Notes: generated by a model from the letters alone, not told the origin. A stretch of 64,000 nucleotides of DNA from Sphingomonas sp. 3P27F8 (GCF_005502745.1 NZ_SCNL01000001.1:457814-521813); one strand, 5' to 3'; numbered from the stretch's first letter, positions 34,416 through 44,585 are shown. A program made the numbers and translations.

Positions 34416-36638
34416 ATGAACTTGGTCACTTCCAATTTGCTGGGCGCCGGCCCGGCCACCGGGCCGATAGTCGCCCAGACGGGTATCGGCACGCACGATC
34501 GCATCCCGCTGATCCGTCAGTATCTGCGCGTCGCGCTGCGCTGGCGCTATGTAATTCTTGGCGCGGTGGCCGGTTGTGTTCTGCTAGGCCTAATCGCTAC
34601 CCTGCTGATGACGCCGAAATATACCGCCACGGCGACAATCGAGATTTCGCGCGAATCAGACAAGGTCACCAATTTCCAGGGGGTCGACCGCGAAGCAAGC
34701 GTCGCCGATCAGGAATTCTATCAGACGCAATATGGCCTGTTGAAATCGCGCTCGCTTTCGGAACGGGTGGCGACGCAGTTGCGGCTCGTCGACGATCCCA
34801 AGTTCTTCCAGATGTTCGGCATTCCGGATAAGAATCCGGCATTTCAGCTCGTTAACGGGCGTTATCCGTCCATGGGCAGGCAGGAGCGCCAGCGCGTGGC
34901 TGGCGAGACGCTGCTGAAATATCTGGGTGTCAGCCCGACGAGACTGTCGCGGCTGGTCGATGTCACCTTCACCAGCCCCGATCCCGATTTCTCCGCCAAG
35001 GTCACCAATGCCTGGGCCGACAATTTCATCCAGACCAATCTGGAGCGCAAGACCCAGGCAACATCCTATGGCCGCAACCTGCTGCAGCGGCAGCTTGGGC
35101 AGCTGAAAGACAAGCTGGACGAATCCCTCCGCCAACTCGTCAGTTACGCGTCGGCGGAGAAGATCATCAACCTGCCGGCCCAGTCGGGAGATGGCAAAAC
35201 AACGGGCGAACGCTCGATCGTCGCGGATGATCTCGCCTCGCTCAACGCGGCGCTTTCGCAGTCGACGGCCGATCGCATTCAGGCGGAGGCGCGCTACGAA
35301 CAGGCGGGACGTGCCGGCGCCTCAACAGAGGCGCTGCGCAATATCGCCATTAACGGGCTGCGGCAGAAGCGCGCGGAGCTGTCTGCTGAATATCAGCGGA
35401 TGATGATGCAGTTCGAGCCGGAATATCCCGCCGCGAAGGCGATCCAGTCGCAGATCGACCAGCTTGACCGCTCGATTGCGCGCGAGGAAAGCCGTGTTTC
35501 AGGGTCGCTGCAGGCTGATTATCGCGAGGCGCAGGAGCGCGAAAGATCGCTGCAGGCCAAGGTCGACCAACTCAAGGGCAGCTATCTCGATCTGCGCCGG
35601 CGCAGCATTCAATATAATATCTATCAGCAAGAGGTAGATACGAACCGCGCGCTTTATGACGGTCTGCTTCAGCGCTACAAGGAAATCGGCGTTGCCGGCG
35701 GTGTTGGCGTCAACAATATCTCTGTCGTCGATCCGGCCGATACGCCGCAAAAACCGTCCAGTCCGCGTCTGCTGATCAACCTTGCCATCTCGCTGTTCGC
35801 TGGGTTGGGCATTGGCGCACTCGCAGCCTTCGCGCTGGAACAGATGGACGAAGCGATCGCCGATCCGGCGGAAGTGGAGCGGCGGCTCGGCCTGGCGCTG
35901 CTCGGTTCGGTACCGAAGGTGGAGGGGGCCACTCCGAAGGAGGCGCTGCTCGATCGCAAGTCCGATCTGTTCGATGCCTATCTCGCGGTTCAGACCAACC
36001 TCGCCTTCACTACCGAACACGGCGTGCCGCGTTCCTTAGCGGTCACGTCGACACGGCCGGCGGAGGGCAAGTCGACTACCTCGCTCGCGCTTGCCACCAC
36101 GCTGGCGCGTGCGCAGCGCAAGGTAATCCTGGTCGATGGCGACATGCGTTCGCCCTCGGTCCATCACCTTGGCGGGGTTAGCCATGAACGTGGGCTCAGC
36201 AACTTCCTCTCGGGTGACGACAACATCGCCTCGCTGACCTTCGCCATGACCGATCTGGGCTTCACCGCCATGTCGGCCGGGCCGATCCCTCCCAATGCGG
36301 CAGAGCTGCTGACCGGCAATCGCCTTGCGGTGCTGATCGAGCGGCTGCTGGAAACCTACGATCATGTCGTGATCGATTCTCCGCCGGTAATGGGGCTGGC
36401 CGACGCGCCGCTGATTGCCTCGCGGGTGGAGGGCGTGATCTACGCCGTGGAATCGCACGGTATCCGCTCCAGTCTGGTCAAGACCGCGCTGGGCAGGCTC
36501 GTCAGCGCCAACGCACATATCATCGGCGGCGTGCTCACCAAGTTCGAGGCGCGCAAGGCGCATTACGGCTATGGCTATGAATATGGCTACGGCTACGGCC
36601 GTGACGGCAAGGTCGACAAGGCGGCGCGCGGGGGATGA
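34416..36638 (+). CDS. Wzc-type polysaccharide co-polymerase and tyrosine autokinase
   Basis: 740 residues: an N-terminal Wzz domain with one membrane helix (YVILGAVAGCVLLGLIATLL), a long coiled-coil periplasmic region (~200-410), a second helix (LINLAISLFAGLGIGALAAF), and a C-terminal BY-kinase with Walker A STRPAEGKSTTSLALA, Walker A' VILVDGDMRSP and Walker B HVVIDSPPVMG. The tail carries a Tyr cluster (YGYGYEYGYGYG), the usual autophosphorylation site. It controls chain length with the Wza and Wzy proteins. Confidence 0.92.
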   Translation: MNLVTSNLLGAGPATGPIVAQTGIGTHDRIPLIRQYLRVALRWRYVILGAVAGCVLLGLIATLLMTPKYTATATIEISRESDKVTNFQGVDREASVADQEFYQTQYGLLKSRSLSERVATQLRLVDDPKFFQMFGIPDKNPAFQLVNGRYPSMGRQERQRVAGETLLKYLGVSPTRLSRLVDVTFTSPDPDFSAKVTNAWADNFIQTNLERKTQATSYGRNLLQRQLGQLKDKLDESLRQLVSYASAEKIINLPAQSGDGKTTGERSIVADDLASLNAALSQSTADRIQAEARYEQAGRAGASTEALRNIAINGLRQKRAELSAEYQRMMMQFEPEYPAAKAIQSQIDQLDRSIAREESRVSGSLQADYREAQERERSLQAKVDQLKGSYLDLRRRSIQYNIYQQEVDTNRALYDGLLQRYKEIGVAGGVGVNNISVVDPADTPQKPSSPRLLINLAISLFAGLGIGALAAFALEQMDEAIADPAEVERRLGLALLGSVPKVEGATPKEALLDRKSDLFDAYLAVQTNLAFTTEHGVPRSLAVTSTRPAEGKSTTSLALATTLARAQRKVILVDGDMRSPSVHHLGGVSHERGLSNFLSGDDNIASLTFAMTDLGFTAMSAGPIPPNAAELLTGNRLAVLIERLLETYDHVVIDSPPVMGLADAPLIASRVEGVIYAVESHGIRSSLVKTALGRLVSANAHIIGGVLTKFEARKAHYGYGYEYGYGYGRDGKVDKAARGG

Positions 36639-37867
36639 GTCGACGACGCCGTATCCTGCCACGACGAGGAGCCAGCGAATGGGGCATTCGCATCGCGCTG
36701 GCGATGGTTATGGCGACGGTGGGAACCTGGTCGGTGATGCAGTCGCTGGCATATTCGGAACGCGGCGCCGCCCCTGAACTGGCGCACCAGCTCGCGCCCG
36801 GCGACGGGCGGATCACGGCGCTCCTGTCGGAGAAACTGTCCGGCCCGGAGGCCACGCCCGCCGAGCGCGCCAAGGCTGACCAGCTGGCCCGCCTCGCCTT
36901 GCGGCAGGATCCCACCGCCGTGCCCGCTGCGGCTACGCTCGGGATCGATGCTCAGCTTCGCGGCGATACCGCCGGCGCGCGGCGCATTTTCGCTTATGCA
37001 CAGATGCTCTCCCGGCGCGACCTGCGTACCCGCCTCTGGGCGATCGAGGATGCGGTGGGGCGTGGCGACGTGGCGGGGGCGCTGAGGCAATATGACATCA
37101 CGCTCCGCACCTCCACATATGGTTCGGATCTGCTATTCCCGGTGTTGTCCTCCGCGATAGCCGATCCGGCGATCCGCGATGCGCTTGTCGGCACGCTCGC
37201 CGCGCAGCCGGTCTGGGCGCAGGCATTCATCGATTATGCCGCCAGTCATGCGCCCGATCCGCGCAGCGCCGGCGGACTTTTCGCCAGGCTGCGGCGCATC
37301 GGGGTGCCGATCTCCGGCAACGCCAGCGCGGTGCTGCTCAACGCGCTGCTGAGCGCCGGTTTTCGCGACGAGGCCTGGAGCTATTACGCGTCGATTCGCC
37401 CCGGGGCAGACCGGCGCATGTCGCGTGATCCGCGCTTCGTCGCCGCGCTCGACACGCCCTCCCCCTTGGACTGGGTGCCGATCGCCGATGGCGGCATTTC
37501 CGCCTCGATCCAGAGGGAAGGCAGGAATGGTATCTTCGATTTCTCCGCGCCGGCAAGCGTCGGCGGGCCAGTCTTGCGGCAGATGCAGCTGTTGCCGGCC
37601 GGTGATTATGTGCTTGGGGGCCATAGCCTGAACATCGATCCGCCGGGCGGTTCGCGACCGTATTGGACACTGACTTGCCAGGACGGGCGCGAGCTTGGGC
37701 GCGTCGCCTTTCCCAAGTCGGCCCAGGCCGGCGGCAATTTCGCTGGACGGTTCACCGTTCCCGCAGGATGCGTAACGCAATATCTATCGCTGGTCGTCCA
37801 ACCATCCGATGCAGTGGGCGGGGTGAGCGGGCAGGTTGACCGGGTGCAGCTGGCCCCGGCGCATTGA
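36635..37867 (+). CDS. Hypothetical exopolysaccharide-cluster protein (TPR-like, periplasmic)
   Basis: A 410-residue protein overlapping the Wzc stop by four bases. One N-terminal membrane anchor (WGIRIALAMVMATVGTWSVM), then helical repeat-like segments (ADQLARLALRQDPTAVPAAA, ALRQYDITLRTSTYGSDLL) and a C-terminal beta-rich part (LPAGDYVLGGHSLNIDPPGG). This family is common at the end of sphingan-type clusters; the role is not established. Confidence 0.7.
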   Translation: MSRRRRILPRRGASEWGIRIALAMVMATVGTWSVMQSLAYSERGAAPELAHQLAPGDGRITALLSEKLSGPEATPAERAKADQLARLALRQDPTAVPAAATLGIDAQLRGDTAGARRIFAYAQMLSRRDLRTRLWAIEDAVGRGDVAGALRQYDITLRTSTYGSDLLFPVLSSAIADPAIRDALVGTLAAQPVWAQAFIDYAASHAPDPRSAGGLFARLRRIGVPISGNASAVLLNALLSAGFRDEAWSYYASIRPGADRRMSRDPRFVAALDTPSPLDWVPIADGGISASIQREGRNGIFDFSAPASVGGPVLRQMQLLPAGDYVLGGHSLNIDPPGGSRPYWTLTCQDGRELGRVAFPKSAQAGGNFAGRFTVPAGCVTQYLSLVVQPSDAVGGVSGQVDRVQLAPAH

Positions 37868-37887
37868 TCGGCAGCGAGGGAACGACG

Positions 37888-38199
37888 ATGCTACAGCGCT
37901 TGGCCAATTCGATTGCCGTGATATCGCTGGTGGTTGCGCTCCCGGCGATGGCGCAGGACGTGTCCGGCGGGCGCGTAGCGAGCTCCACGGTCGGCGACGC
38001 GGGCCTGCGTCGGACAAAGGAAGTTGGCGTGGCCGGTATCAAGCCGATGGCACGGATCGACAATCGCATCCAGAACCGCATCCAATCGCGTATTCGCAAT
38101 CGCATCGACCGGAACTACGATCCACAGGCCAACGCGACTTCCCCATTCAAGGTCGCCGGCGATCAGGCGCGCTCCGCCGGAAAGCCCCAAGGCCGGTAA
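37888..38199 (+). CDS. Small secreted protein at the end of the exopolysaccharide cluster
   Basis: A 103-residue protein from ATG 37888 (GAGGGAACG upstream) with a signal peptide (LANSIAVISLVVALPAMAQ). The mature part has an Arg/Ile repeat (RIDNRIQNRIQSRIRNRIDR). No domain is recognised. It is the last gene before tRNA-Val. Confidence 0.65.
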   Translation: MLQRLANSIAVISLVVALPAMAQDVSGGRVASSTVGDAGLRRTKEVGVAGIKPMARIDNRIQNRIQSRIRNRIDRNYDPQANATSPFKVAGDQARSAGKPQGR

Positions 38200-38255
38200 C
38201 TCACGCGGTTGGTCGCGACTCGCGTGTCGATCACTGCTGATGCGACCCAAGTCAA

Positions 38256-38331
38256 TGGTGGGCGGTGACGGGCTCGAACCGCCGACCCTCTCGGTGTAAA
38301 CGAGATGCTCTACCAACTGAGCTAACCGCCC
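38256..38331 (-). tRNA. tRNA-Val (anticodon TAC)
   Basis: On the minus strand: acceptor stem GGGCGGT/ACCGCCC, D-arm GCTC..GAGC, anticodon stem TCTCG/CGAGA with loop TTTACAC (anticodon TAC, valine), T-loop TTCGAGC, discriminator A. CCA is encoded at 38256-38258. All arms pair. tRNA genes often serve as island attachment sites; I see no integrase beside it. Confidence 0.95.
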
Positions 38332-38379
38332 TCGCCGCAGCCGATGGCAGACCCGGTCGCAGATCGCAAGCCTTAGCCG

Positions 38380-39324
38380 TCAGGCCAGCGGCAAGCCCAT
38401 TGCTCGGGCGGCGCCAACATAGGAGCGCATCCCATCGAGCGCTGACTTGGTCAGGCCCATGAACGCGCGTCGCCGGTCGAACGGGTCGGGGCGCCGCTCA
38501 AGACTACCTGCGTCACTCATCCGCGTAATCCAGCGCAACGCGGTCGTGGGTGGCACGGCGGCGGCGATGCACAAGCTGGAGACCGATACGTCCGCCCGCT
38601 CCAGATGCGCAGCGAACAGATCGAGCATCATGTCCCACGCCGGATCCTCGAATAGCCCCTTCCCGAATTGCCTGTCACGCAGCCGGCGCGCGCGGATGAG
38701 CTGGCGGATCTCGCCTGCATCGATCGCGATCGGCTCATCTTCTCGCGCGGCATAAACCGGGCGCGCGTCGGCAACGGAAGAGGGCTCCCCGGGATGCGCG
38801 GCCTGCGGCCTGCTGAGCCGTGCGAGCACATCCGCTATCCGTGCGACCTCCTCGTTGAGCCGCGCTAGCCGTGTCGCTTCGTTCTCTGCGATATGATCGC
38901 GCAGCTGCGCGCCGTTCACCGCCCGCCATACCGAAATGGCCATCGCCCAATCCGCTAGGGTCGGGTCACAGAGAAGATCGACCCGCCGCCCGATCAGGCC
39001 GGCACCGGCGATATCGATCTGCGCGGGAGAAATACCCGCCACAATCGCCAAATTACGCCCGGTCGCGATGCCGTCGAGCCGATAAAGCGTGGACGCAAGG
39101 CGCTGGTCGTCCACGTCGCGCGCATCGAGGAGGAGCAACGGTTCGGCGGCGGTTTCCTCGAACTGATCGAGCGCGCCTTCCCAATCTACGCTGGCGAGAA
39201 CTCGCCCGCCGGCCACGCGCACGGCATCTCGCAGCGGCTGATCGCGGGAAAGGCCTGGCCCGGCGACGATGAGCGCGTCGAACCGCGCGACAGCTTCGTA
39301 CGGCTCCGTCATATCGTGAAACAT
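38380..39324 (-). CDS. MarR-like winged-helix protein with an N-terminal receiver-like half
   Basis: A 314-residue protein. The first ~140 residues look like a degenerate alpha/beta unit (FDALIVAGPGLSRDQPLRDA, EPLLLLDARDVDDQRLASTL, RNLAIVAGISPAQIDIAGAG). The C-terminal ~90 residues are a MarR-like winged helix (VSVSSLCIAAAVPPTTALRW, ITRMSDAGSLERRPDPFDRR). Sphingomonads carry similar regulators of unknown target. Confidence 0.7.
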   Translation of the reverse strand: MFHDMTEPYEAVARFDALIVAGPGLSRDQPLRDAVRVAGGRVLASVDWEGALDQFEETAAEPLLLLDARDVDDQRLASTLYRLDGIATGRNLAIVAGISPAQIDIAGAGLIGRRVDLLCDPTLADWAMAISVWRAVNGAQLRDHIAENEATRLARLNEEVARIADVLARLSRPQAAHPGEPSSVADARPVYAAREDEPIAIDAGEIRQLIRARRLRDRQFGKGLFEDPAWDMMLDLFAAHLERADVSVSSLCIAAAVPPTTALRWITRMSDAGSLERRPDPFDRRRAFMGLTKSALDGMRSYVGAARAMGLPLA

Positions 39325-39460
39325 CCCGGTTCTCCGATCTGCGGCAATCCGTTGAAATTATGCAAAGAACCGAAATGGCGCAGCCGATACATCTCCATTA
39401 CGGAGTAGAATCGACAATTTTCGCCCGGACTACGTCCGAAATGGAGGAATCTGCAGAAAC

Positions 39461-40942
39461 TCAGTCGAGTGACTTTACGATTTCCTCGACCATCTTCTTC
39501 GCATCGGCCAGCAGCATCATCGTGTTGTCCATGTAGAAAACGTCGTTGTCGACACCGGCATAGCCGACACCGCCCATCGACCGTTTAACAAACAGCACCG
39601 TTTTGGCCTTCTCCACATCAAGTACCGGCATTCCATAAATCGGGGAGGTCTTGTCGGTCTTCGCCGCCGGGTTGGTCACGTCATTGGCTCCGATCACGAA
39701 GGCTACGTCGGTTTGCGCGAACTCGGAATTGATGTCCTCCAGTTCGAACACCTCGTCATAAGGCACGTTCGCCTCGGCGAGCAGCACGTTCATATGCCCC
39801 GGCATTCGCCCCGCGACCGGGTGAATCGCATATTTCACGCGGACGCCGTGCTCCTTGAGCTTGTCGCCCATCTCGCGCAGCGCGTGCTGCGCCTGCGCTA
39901 CCGCCATGCCATAGCCGGGAACGATGATGACCTGTTCGGCCTGGCTCATCAGGAACGCGGCGTCCTCCGCCGACCCGCGCTTCCACGGGCGATCGATCTT
40001 TGCCGCATCGCCGCTGCTCGCAGCTTCGGCGCCAAAGCCGCCAGCGATCACGCTGATGAAGCTCCGGTTCATCGCGCGACACATGATGTAGCTGAGAATC
40101 GCGCCCGACGAGCCGACCAGTGCGCCGGTGATAATCATCGCCGTATTATGAAGGGTGAAGCCCATCGCCGCCGCCGCCCAGCCGGAGTAGCTGTTGAGCA
40201 TCGACACCACTACCGGCATGTCCGCGCCGCCGATCGGGATGATGAGCAGGAAGCCGATGACAAAGCTCAGCACCGTCACTGTCCAGAATACCCACGGCGA
40301 CTGATCCTGTGTGAAATAGGCGATCAGGACGAGAATGCCGACGAGCACGCCGAGATTGAGCACGTGACGCGCGGGCAGCATGATCGGCGCGCCGCCCATA
40401 TTGCCGTTCAATTTAGCAAAGGCGATGACCGAGCCGGAGAAGGTGATCGCGCCGATCGCGACGCCGAGACCCATCTCGATCCGGCTGACCGTAAGAATCT
40501 GCCCCGCCGCATCGACGATGCCGAACGCCGCCGGGTTGAGATAGGCGGCGCAGGCGACCAGCACCGCCGCCATGCCGACGAGGCTGTGAAAGGCCGCGAC
40601 GAGCTGCGGCATCGCCGTCATCGCGATCCGGCGCGCGGTCGTGATGCCGATCGCGGCGCCAATGCCGATGGCCAGGAGGATTTCGCCGAAGGCAACCGGA
40701 TCAAGCCGGCTGAACACCGCCCAGTAATCGATCTCGGGCGTCTGCCCGACGACCAGCACCTCGATCGTCGGCGCGTGGGTGAGGAGCGTCGTTACCACCG
40801 CGATGGCCATGCCGATCATGCCGAAGCGGTTGCCGCGTTGGCTGGAAACCGGGCTCGACAGCCCGCGCAATGCGAGAACGAAGCACACGCCGGCAATCAG
40901 ATAGGCCAATGCCGCCCAGGGATTTACCGCGACGTGTTCCAT
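39461..40942 (-). CDS. pntB: NAD(P) transhydrogenase subunit beta
   Basis: 493 residues with about eight helices followed by the NADP-binding domain III (VIIVPGYGMAVAQAQHALRE, YAIHPVAGRMPGHMNVLLAE, FVIGANDVTNPAAKTDKTSP). It transfers hydride between NADH and NADP+ using the proton gradient. Downstream in the pnt operon, order alpha-1, small secreted protein, alpha-2, beta. Confidence 0.95.
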   Translation of the reverse strand: MEHVAVNPWAALAYLIAGVCFVLALRGLSSPVSSQRGNRFGMIGMAIAVVTTLLTHAPTIEVLVVGQTPEIDYWAVFSRLDPVAFGEILLAIGIGAAIGITTARRIAMTAMPQLVAAFHSLVGMAAVLVACAAYLNPAAFGIVDAAGQILTVSRIEMGLGVAIGAITFSGSVIAFAKLNGNMGGAPIMLPARHVLNLGVLVGILVLIAYFTQDQSPWVFWTVTVLSFVIGFLLIIPIGGADMPVVVSMLNSYSGWAAAAMGFTLHNTAMIITGALVGSSGAILSYIMCRAMNRSFISVIAGGFGAEAASSGDAAKIDRPWKRGSAEDAAFLMSQAEQVIIVPGYGMAVAQAQHALREMGDKLKEHGVRVKYAIHPVAGRMPGHMNVLLAEANVPYDEVFELEDINSEFAQTDVAFVIGANDVTNPAAKTDKTSPIYGMPVLDVEKAKTVLFVKRSMGGVGYAGVDNDVFYMDNTMMLLADAKKMVEEIVKSLD

Positions 40943-41032
40943 TCCATTCCCCCAAAACGTCGCCCCGAACGCCGGGGTTAGATTACGTCATCACGCCGGA
41001 CGATCCCGGCCTTCGCCGGGGTGATGCAAGCG

Positions 41033-41332
41033 TCAGTGCTTGGCGGCCGCCGGCCGGTCCTTCTTCTTGTACATCGCCAGCATCCGCGCGGTGACGGCAA
41101 AGCCGCCGAAGATATTGACGCTCGCCAGCGTCACCGCGATCAGCCCGAGCCATTTCGAACTGGCGCTGCCGGTCGCCGCCGAAGCGATCAGCGCACCCAC
41201 GATGATGACCGAGGAGATCGCGTTCGTCACCGCCATCAGCGGCGTGTGCAGCGCAGGCGTGACCGACCACACCACATAATAGCCGACGAAACATGCCAGC
41301 ACGAAGATCGACAGGATCGCGATGAAATCCAC
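41033..41332 (-). CDS. NAD(P) transhydrogenase alpha subunit, membrane part (PntA-2)
   Basis: A 99-residue three-helix protein: FIAILSIFVLACFVGYYVVW, TPLMAVTNAISSVIIVGALI, GLIAVTLASVNIFGGFAVTA. This is the separate membrane fragment of the split alpha subunit found in alphaproteobacteria. It lies between the secreted protein gene and pntB. Confidence 0.92.
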   Translation of the reverse strand: MDFIAILSIFVLACFVGYYVVWSVTPALHTPLMAVTNAISSVIIVGALIASAATGSASSKWLGLIAVTLASVNIFGGFAVTARMLAMYKKKDRPAAAKH

Positions 41333-41336
41333 GGGA

Positions 41337-41702
41337 TTAACTCCTCACCTTGCGCTCGGCCCTGGCGACGATGTCCGCCGCACACTTCGCGACCTGCGCG
41401 TTGCGGCACGTGCCGCTCATCGAGGCGATCCGCCGCGAAGACAGGTTGCTGCCCGGCTCGACCAGGTCGACCATATAGTCGAAGCGGTCACCCTTTTCGG
41501 CGACGTCACCGAGGATGACGAGCGAGAGCCCTGGCTTGTCATCCCCGCCAGCCGCGCGCAGCCGCTTGGCATTGCCCAGGCTGGCGATCAGCGCGTCGGA
41601 CAGCTTTTGCGTCAGCACGCCCTCGCCGGTTGCGCGAACGTCCACCGGCCGCCGATCGGCCGCCGCCGGCGCAGCAACGGCAAGCAGAAGCGCGAGGATC
41701 AT
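41337..41702 (-). CDS. Small secreted protein inserted in the pnt operon
   Basis: A 121-residue protein with a signal peptide (MILALLLAVAAPAAA) and a soluble alpha/beta part (GEGVLTQKLSDALIASLGNA, SLVILGDVAEKGDRFDYMVD) with two Cys near the end. Its start overlaps the stop of the alpha-1 gene (ATGA), so it is translated with the operon. No domain is recognised; its place inside pnt is unusual. Confidence 0.65.
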   Translation of the reverse strand: MILALLLAVAAPAAADRRPVDVRATGEGVLTQKLSDALIASLGNAKRLRAAGGDDKPGLSLVILGDVAEKGDRFDYMVDLVEPGSNLSSRRIASMSGTCRNAQVAKCAADIVARAERKVRS

Positions 41703-42820
41703 CCGAGCAACCTCGCATTGACCACCTTGCCGTCCCTGGTCAGCCGCACCGCATCACCGATTTCCTCATCGAGGATCGGGCGGCCCTGCTCCTTATCCCA
41801 GAAGGCGGAGAGGAAATTGTAGAGGTTTCGGGCGAACAGCGCGGATGCGTCCGCCGCGAGGCGCGACGGCACGTTGCGATGCCCGACGATTTTAACGCCA
41901 TGCCGCTCCACGACCTGGCCGGCCACCGCCCCCTCGACATTGCCGCCCTGCTCCACCGCGAGATCGACGATCACGCTGCCCGGCTTCATCGTCGCGATCT
42001 GCGCGTCCGAAATCAGGCGCGGCGCGGCGCGGCCGGGGATCAGCGCGGTGGTGATGACGATATCCTGCTTGGCGATGTGCGCCGATACCAGCTCGGCCTG
42101 CGCCTTCTGATATTCGGGCGACATCTCGGTGGCATATCCCCCCGATCCCTCGCCTTCGATACCGGCGACATTCTCGACGAAGATCGGCTTTGCTCCGAGC
42201 GACTGAATCTGCTCCTTCGTCGCGGACCGCACGTCAGTGGCGGAAACCTGCGCACCCAGCCGGCGCGCGGTGGCGATCGCCTGAAGCCCCGCCACGCCGA
42301 CGCCCATGACGAATGCCTTCGCGGCGGTGATCGTGCCCGCCGCCGTCATCATCATCGGAAAGGCGCGCCCGTATTCGGCGGCCGCGTCAAGCACCGCCTT
42401 GTAGCCGGCCAGGTTCGACTGGGACGAGAGGATGTCCATCGATTGCGCGCGCGTGATGCGCGGCATGAATTCCATCGCCAGCGCCTCTATCCCGGCCGCC
42501 GCATAGGCATCGACCCGCGCGCGTTCGCCGAACGGGTTCAGTCCGGCGGCGAGCCATGCGCCCTGCTTCACTCCTGTGATGCTCGCCGGATCGGGGCCTT
42601 GCACGCCCAGCAGGATATCCGCGCCGGAAACCACGCCTGCCCGGTCAGCCAGCGTCGCGCCAGCGTCTATATATCCCTGGTCGCCGAAGTCCGCAGCCGC
42701 GCCGGCTGCGTGCTCGACCGAGACTTCCGCGCCAAGCGCGATAAATTTCCTGACCGTTTCGGGCGTGGCGGCGACGCGCCTTTCGCCATCCACGGTTTCT
42801 TTGAGGACGGCGATCTTCAT
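41699..42820 (-). CDS. pntA: NAD(P) transhydrogenase subunit alpha (soluble part, PntA-1)
   Basis: 373 residues from ATG 42820 (MKIAVLKETVDGERRVAATP). Alanine-dehydrogenase/transhydrogenase fold with NAD-binding domain (VMGVGVAGLQAIATARRLGA, VRSATKEQIQSLGAKPIFVE, ITTALIPGRAAPRLISD). It binds NAD(H). The longer ORF to 42886 overlaps the preceding gene and is not used. Confidence 0.92.
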   Translation of the reverse strand: MKIAVLKETVDGERRVAATPETVRKFIALGAEVSVEHAAGAAADFGDQGYIDAGATLADRAGVVSGADILLGVQGPDPASITGVKQGAWLAAGLNPFGERARVDAYAAAGIEALAMEFMPRITRAQSMDILSSQSNLAGYKAVLDAAAEYGRAFPMMMTAAGTITAAKAFVMGVGVAGLQAIATARRLGAQVSATDVRSATKEQIQSLGAKPIFVENVAGIEGEGSGGYATEMSPEYQKAQAELVSAHIAKQDIVITTALIPGRAAPRLISDAQIATMKPGSVIVDLAVEQGGNVEGAVAGQVVERHGVKIVGHRNVPSRLAADASALFARNLYNFLSAFWDKEQGRPILDEEIGDAVRLTRDGKVVNARLLG

Positions 42821-42825
42821 GCCGG

Positions 42826-42951
42826 TCAGCGGTAGATAAGCCAGATCACCAGCGCGGCGATCAACGCCACGCCGACCGAGCCCCATTTCAGCAGTTCGAT
42901 GACGCTGTTATAGGTCGCGATGTGCGCCTTGATTTCTGACTTTTCGGCCAT
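42826..42951 (-). CDS. aa3-type cytochrome c oxidase subunit IV-like small membrane protein
   Basis: A 41-residue protein (MAEKSEIKAHIATYNSVIEL then a single helix KWGSVGVALIAALVIWLIYR) matching the short subunit IV seen in alphaproteobacterial aa3 oxidases. GAGAGG precedes ATG 42951. It ends five bases before pntA-1, so it heads the pnt operon, linking respiratory chain and transhydrogenase. Confidence 0.75.
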   Translation of the reverse strand: MAEKSEIKAHIATYNSVIELLKWGSVGVALIAALVIWLIYR

Positions 42952-43163
42952 GGCGTCCTCTCGCTCCCCTGATTCGTCTCGCTCCTTATCGACGCTTGCC
43001 TCGCGCCTCAAGCCCGACCGGTTGCTGCGACGGTGCGTAGCGCGGACACACAACCGTCGCTCGATTCCGTTCCGAAGCACCGGGCCGGGTGCTTAAGCCG
43101 CCTTTTACCCATCCTGTCCTATCAGCCGAATCCGTCCCCGCCGTATCGGAATGGATCAATGGA

Positions 43164-44585
43164 ATGACGCGTAACGGCCAACGGCTGCTGATGCTGATTG
43201 ACGACGAGCCCGGCCAGCGCCGCCTGGTGGCGACTCTCGCCGCGCGTGGCGGCTGGCGCACGATATTCGCGGACGATGCGGAGATGGCACTCGCGACGCT
43301 CGGCACCCAGGATGGCATGCAGCTCGACGCGATCGTGCTCGATCAGCGCGGCACCGACGATTCCGCCGGCATCCTGATCGGCGAGATTCGCGCGCGCCGC
43401 CCCGCGCTGCCGGTGCTGGTGACCGCTACCGACGGTTCCGTTTCACACGCTGTGGAGGCGATGCGCGCCGGGGCGACCGATTTTCTCGTCAAGCCGCTCG
43501 CGCCGGAGCGGCTGCTTACGGCATTGGAGGCCGCGGTCGCCGGCACCGACGCCGGTGAGTTGCGGCCGCTGACGGAGAAGATCCCGGCAATGCTCGGCTT
43601 CGACGAAATCGTCGGCTCCGCGCCCGATTTCCGCGCCGCGCTCGCGATCGCCGCCAAGGCGGCACGTGCACGCGTCGCCGTGCTGATCGAGGGCGAGAGC
43701 GGCGTCGGCAAGGAAGTGGTCGCCGAAGCCGTGCACGCCGCATCGCCGCGCGGGCGCAAACCGATGATAACGGTCGATTGCGGCGCGATGTCGGCCAATC
43801 TCATCGAAAGCGAACTGTTCGGGCACGAGCAGGGTGCCTTCACCGGCGCGTTCGATCGCAAGGTCGGCAAGTTCATCGATGCCGACGGCGGCACGATCTT
43901 TCTCGACGAGATCGGCGAGTTGCCGATGGAGGCCCAGGTAAAGCTGCTGCGTGTGCTCCAGACCGGGGAAGTGCAGCCGATCGGCGCGCGCCACGCGCGC
44001 GAGGTGGACGTGCGCGTGATCGCGGCGACGAACCGGAAGTTGAGCGAAGAGGTGGAGGCAGGGCGGTTCCGCGAGGATCTCTTCTTCCGTCTCAGTGCCG
44101 TGCAGGTGACGATCCCGCCGCTGCGCGAGCGGACCGGCGATATCCCCGCGCTCGCGCGGCATCTGCTGGCGCGGATCGCGCGCCAGCCGGGGCTGCGCCA
44201 GCTTGGCATCACCGATGATGCGCTCTCGCTGCTGGTCGAATATGACTGGCCGGCCAATGTCCGCCAGCTTCAGAACGCGCTCTTCCGCGCCGCGGTGGTC
44301 TGTGAAGGCGATGCGCTGACGCGCGGCGATTTCCCGCAGATAGCGGCGCTTGCGGGCCGGCGGGATGCCGTGCCGGCCGCACAGCGGATGGCGACTTCCG
44401 GCGGCGTCACATTGTTTCGCGCTGACGGACACATGCGCGCGCTGGAAGAAATCGAGGCGGACGTGATCCGGCTCGCGATCGGCCACTATCGCGGGCGCAT
44501 GACAGAGGTGGCGCGCCGCCTGGGGATCGGGCGCTCGACCCTGTACCGCAAACTGGTGGAACTCGGGATCGACAACGCGGCGTAG
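43164..44585 (+). CDS. Sigma-54-dependent response regulator (NtrC-like)
   Basis: About 473 residues from ATG 43164. Receiver domain ([20 protein letters not shown], Asp in [12 protein letters not shown], Lys in [10 protein letters not shown]), AAA+ domain (Walker A GESGVGKE, the sigma-54 contact loop GAFTGA, Walker [14 protein letters not shown]-finger ENLFF-type region [20 protein letters not shown]) and a C-terminal Fis-type HTH ([20 protein letters not shown]). A longer start at 43089 is possible. No sensor kinase is adjacent. Confidence 0.88.
   Translation: MTRNGQRLLMLIDDEPGQRRLVATLAARGGWRTIFADDAEMALATLGTQDGMQLDAIVLDQRGTDDSAGILIGEIRARRPALPVLVTATDGSVSHAVEAMRAGATDFLVKPLAPERLLTALEAAVAGTDAGELRPLTEKIPAMLGFDEIVGSAPDFRAALAIAAKAARARVAVLIEGESGVGKEVVAEAVHAASPRGRKPMITVDCGAMSANLIESELFGHEQGAFTGAFDRKVGKFIDADGGTIFLDEIGELPMEAQVKLLRVLQTGEVQPIGARHAREVDVRVIAATNRKLSEEVEAGRFREDLFFRLSAVQVTIPPLRERTGDIPALARHLLARIARQPGLRQLGITDDALSLLVEYDWPANVRQLQNALFRAAVVCEGDALTRGDFPQIAALAGRRDAVPAAQRMATSGGVTLFRADGHMRALEEIEADVIRLAIGHYRGRMTEVARRLGIGRSTLYRKLVELGIDNAA

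Noticed and set aside
38256..38331. tRNA-Val as an integration site of an island
   Set aside because: No integrase, no direct repeat of the tRNA end and ordinary genes on both sides.
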